Positions 62,678 through 64,000 of a stretch of 64,000 nucleotides of DNA are shown here, piece after piece. Both the position numbers and the translations under genes were made by a program. Position 1 is the stretch's first letter. Each line of letters begins with the position of its first letter. The stretch is from Runella aurantiaca (GTDB lineage Bacteria; Bacteroidota; Bacteroidia; Cytophagales; Spirosomataceae). The notes below the pieces were generated by a model. It did no database searches, was not told the origin of the DNA, and saw only the letters and a program-made list of their open reading frames with translations. The stretch covers positions 620,001 to 684,000 of the forward strand of contig NZ_QPIW01000001.1 of the NCBI RefSeq assembly GCF_003339505.1. The letters are read 5' to 3'.

Positions 62678-63148
62678 ATGAAGACTGCAAAAATATTCCT
62701 TTTTGTTGCCGTGGCCTTTGCCGCAGCCTCTTGTAAAGTGGATGATCCATTTGTAGACCGCGTGGTTGCACCCGTTCTGTTGGTGTTTGATAATGCCATC
62801 GGAGATGGCGGCGGTTTTACCACTGAGCCGACCGTTACCTCAAAAGCAACGGGTACTGCTACCGTAAGTGTTCGCATTCTTGAATTGGACAAAACAAATA
62901 TTCTTGACTATAAAAAAGGAATAGATTCTATTCCAGTAACTGGCCTAGCGTTGTCGCTTACAACACGTGCCGGGGTTAAAATTGCTGACTTGACAACCGA
63001 TGCCAACGGTCGGGCCTTGGTGACCAAAACTTGGGCTGAGTTTGGCGTAGCTGCTCCAAAGGCTGGTTCGATTGTTTCGCTTACGCTGACGGGTAAGTAC
63101 AAAGAGCAATCGTTTTCTAAACTGGCTCGTTTGCAGGCAGTTAATTAA
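62678..63148 (+). CDS. Small lipoprotein of unknown function
   Basis: A 156-residue lipoprotein (lipobox AFAAASC, Cys19). The ATG at 62678 was chosen because it gives a normal signal peptide; an upstream frame reaches 62615. The mature part is a mostly beta sequence with an Ig-like feel (TATVSVRILELDKT, VTGLALSLTTRAG, SIVSLTLTGKYK). I know no family. It closes the SusC/SusD-aminotransferase-permease group and its position suggests a surface or periplasmic accessory binding role. Confidence 0.85.
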   Translation: MKTAKIFLFVAVAFAAASCKVDDPFVDRVVAPVLLVFDNAIGDGGGFTTEPTVTSKATGTATVSVRILELDKTNILDYKKGIDSIPVTGLALSLTTRAGVKIADLTTDANGRALVTKTWAEFGVAAPKAGSIVSLTLTGKYKEQSFSKLARLQAVN

Positions 63149-63329
63149 CAATAAAGCTGCCGTAGTGCAGTGCTTAAAGAAGAATAATCTGAGTAAATGG
63201 TGTCGCTGGATTGGAGAGAGTAAAGTGGTCAATATCAACAAACTATTCGATCTTAAACTTAATTCCTGATACCAAACTCATTTTAGAGTATATATTATTG
63301 GTGGGTTTGAATAATCAATGATTGAGTCG

Positions 63330-63366
63330 ACACAGCCGAGGCATTCGCTTCGGCTGTGTTTTTTAC
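63330..63366 (+). terminator. Intrinsic terminator at the end of the SusC-lipoprotein group
   Basis: A 13-bp stem with one G-U pair (ACACAGCCGAGGC with GCTTCGGCTGTGT), tetraloop ATTC and a run of T to 63365. It lies 181 bp after the lipoprotein stop, with the minus-strand regulator ending just behind it. Confidence 0.88.
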
Positions 63367-64000
63367 TATTCGCCGAGCCAAGTTTTAAAGTCGCTGGCTT
63401 TTTCCCGCCCCACAATCGCTTCTTCGTCAAATGCGGGCGTCAATTGGATTTTAAGTTTGCTGTTGAAGTACAAATGTACTTTTTCGATGGCATTGGCAGA
63501 AGCAATGATTTGACGATTTAACCGAAAAAAATGACGAGGATTCAGTTCTCCGAAAATTTCATCCAACGTATAATCCACCAAGTAATCGCGTCCTTCAAAC
63601 GATTTGGCAAAGCTCATTTTGTTTCGGGTGTAGAAATAAGCAATTTCTTTGGTGGTCAGGGAGAACATTTTCTGGCCTTGTTTAATCAAAAACCGCTCCC
63701 GATACACGGGGGCTGGCGCGGGAGCCATGTTAGAAAGCAGTTTTTTGATGGAAAGCTGGATTTCGCTCGGCTCCTTCAAAAAAGTTTCTTTGAGATAATT
63801 CAATTTGTTTAATGCCCTACTCAACTCTTCGGCCTTGATGGGTTTGAGTAAGTAGTCTATGCTGTTGACCTTGAAGGCTTTAAGAGCAAACTCGTCGTAG
63901 GCGGTAGTAAAGATAACGGGACTTTGGACGGTTACGTGATTGAAAATTTCAAAACTTTGCCCGTCGGCCAATTCAATATCTAGCAGGAGTAAATCGGGCG
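63366..64000 (-). CDS. LytTR-family response regulator, N-terminus cut by window edge
   Basis: Two-component response regulator whose C-terminal 211 residues are present. The receiver part shows PDLLLLDIELADG (phospho-acceptor Asp in LLLLD), TAYDEFALKAFKVNSIDYL and LLKPIKAEEL (Lys). A linker leads to a LytTR DNA-binding domain of about 100 residues (FLIKQGQKMFSLTTKEIAYF, DYTLDEIFGELNPRHFFRLN). The beginning, including the acidic pocket, lies outside the window. It is convergent with the SusC-lipoprotein group, which it might not control. LytTR regulators usually act with a histidine kinase of the 5TM/His_kinase type encoded nearby. Confidence 0.95.
   Translation of the reverse strand, partial: PDLLLLDIELADGQSFEIFNHVTVQSPVIFTTAYDEFALKAFKVNSIDYLLKPIKAEELSRALNKLNYLKETFLKEPSEIQLSIKKLLSNMAPAPAPVYRERFLIKQGQKMFSLTTKEIAYFYTRNKMSFAKSFEGRDYLVDYTLDEIFGELNPRHFFRLNRQIIASANAIEKVHLYFNSKLKIQLTPAFDEEAIVGREKASDFKTWLGE

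Overview
The window looks like a chromosomal segment of a Bacteroidota bacterium of the order Cytophagales (Spirosomataceae/Runella-like by overall flavour; this placement is inference). The reasons are three SusC/SusD pairs, two of them with an ECF sigma factor plus FecR anti-sigma factor, STN-domain SusC proteins, a T9SS type A sorting domain, a second GC-type C-terminal sorting domain, LVIVD and OmpA/PD40 lipoproteins, and moderate GC. I see no rRNA, tRNA, CRISPR array, prophage or complete insertion sequence.

Region 1 (1-21,000, all minus strand) holds two polysaccharide-utilisation-like loci. In transcription order the right one is a GDPD-GH16 fusion, a GH105 unsaturated glycuronyl hydrolase, ECF sigma, FecR, SusC, SusD and a large secreted protein with a duplicated beta-rich module. 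The left one is ECF sigma, FecR, SusC, SusD and a sulfatase cut by the window edge. Sulfatase, GH105 and GH16 together suggest an acidic, possibly sulfated polysaccharide. Both FecR-SusC gaps carry a similar hairpin whose apical part is the same.

Region 2 (21,400-28,500, plus strand) encodes a 2-oxoacid:acceptor oxidoreductase: an FAD/4Fe-4S GltD-like subunit, a fused gamma-alpha subunit and a TPP-binding beta subunit. An AT-rich pair of genes (HNH endonuclease with homing-endonuclease-type repeats, and a Fic AMPylase with a wHTH) sits between alpha and beta. The Fic gene has an operator-like cluster of GCAACGA boxes, and each accessory gene is followed by a nearly identical 25-nt repeat.

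Region 3 (28,700-49,420) is mixed metabolism and envelope genes: FAD monooxygenase, DUF3237 and SDR; an apiosidase-like glycoside hydrolase; an OmpA/PD40 protein; a metallophosphoesterase; an LVIVD lipoprotein/barrel cluster; mnmE; YjbQ; a secreted endonuclease; cyanophycinase-like peptidase; an 11-residue pentapeptide-like repeat protein; a T9SS-sorted SGNH esterase; and a PpiD-like foldase. Two coding sequences, mnmE and the metallophosphoesterase, appear to have absorbed palindromic repeat elements in frame; a relative of the mnmE element lies between genes at 23,191.

Region 4 (49,490-64,000) has a sorbosone-dehydrogenase-like PKD protein, a secreted protein ending in a Hint domain, and then the most unusual block: two paralogous Tat-signal HisC-like aminotransferases (both 393 residues) flanking a SusC/SusD pair, followed by an AEC-type permease and a small lipoprotein. 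This could be an uptake and periplasmic transamination system. The window ends in a LytTR response regulator, truncated at its N terminus. An 840-bp AT-rich gap before this SusC contains a coding-like fragment without a normal start codon.
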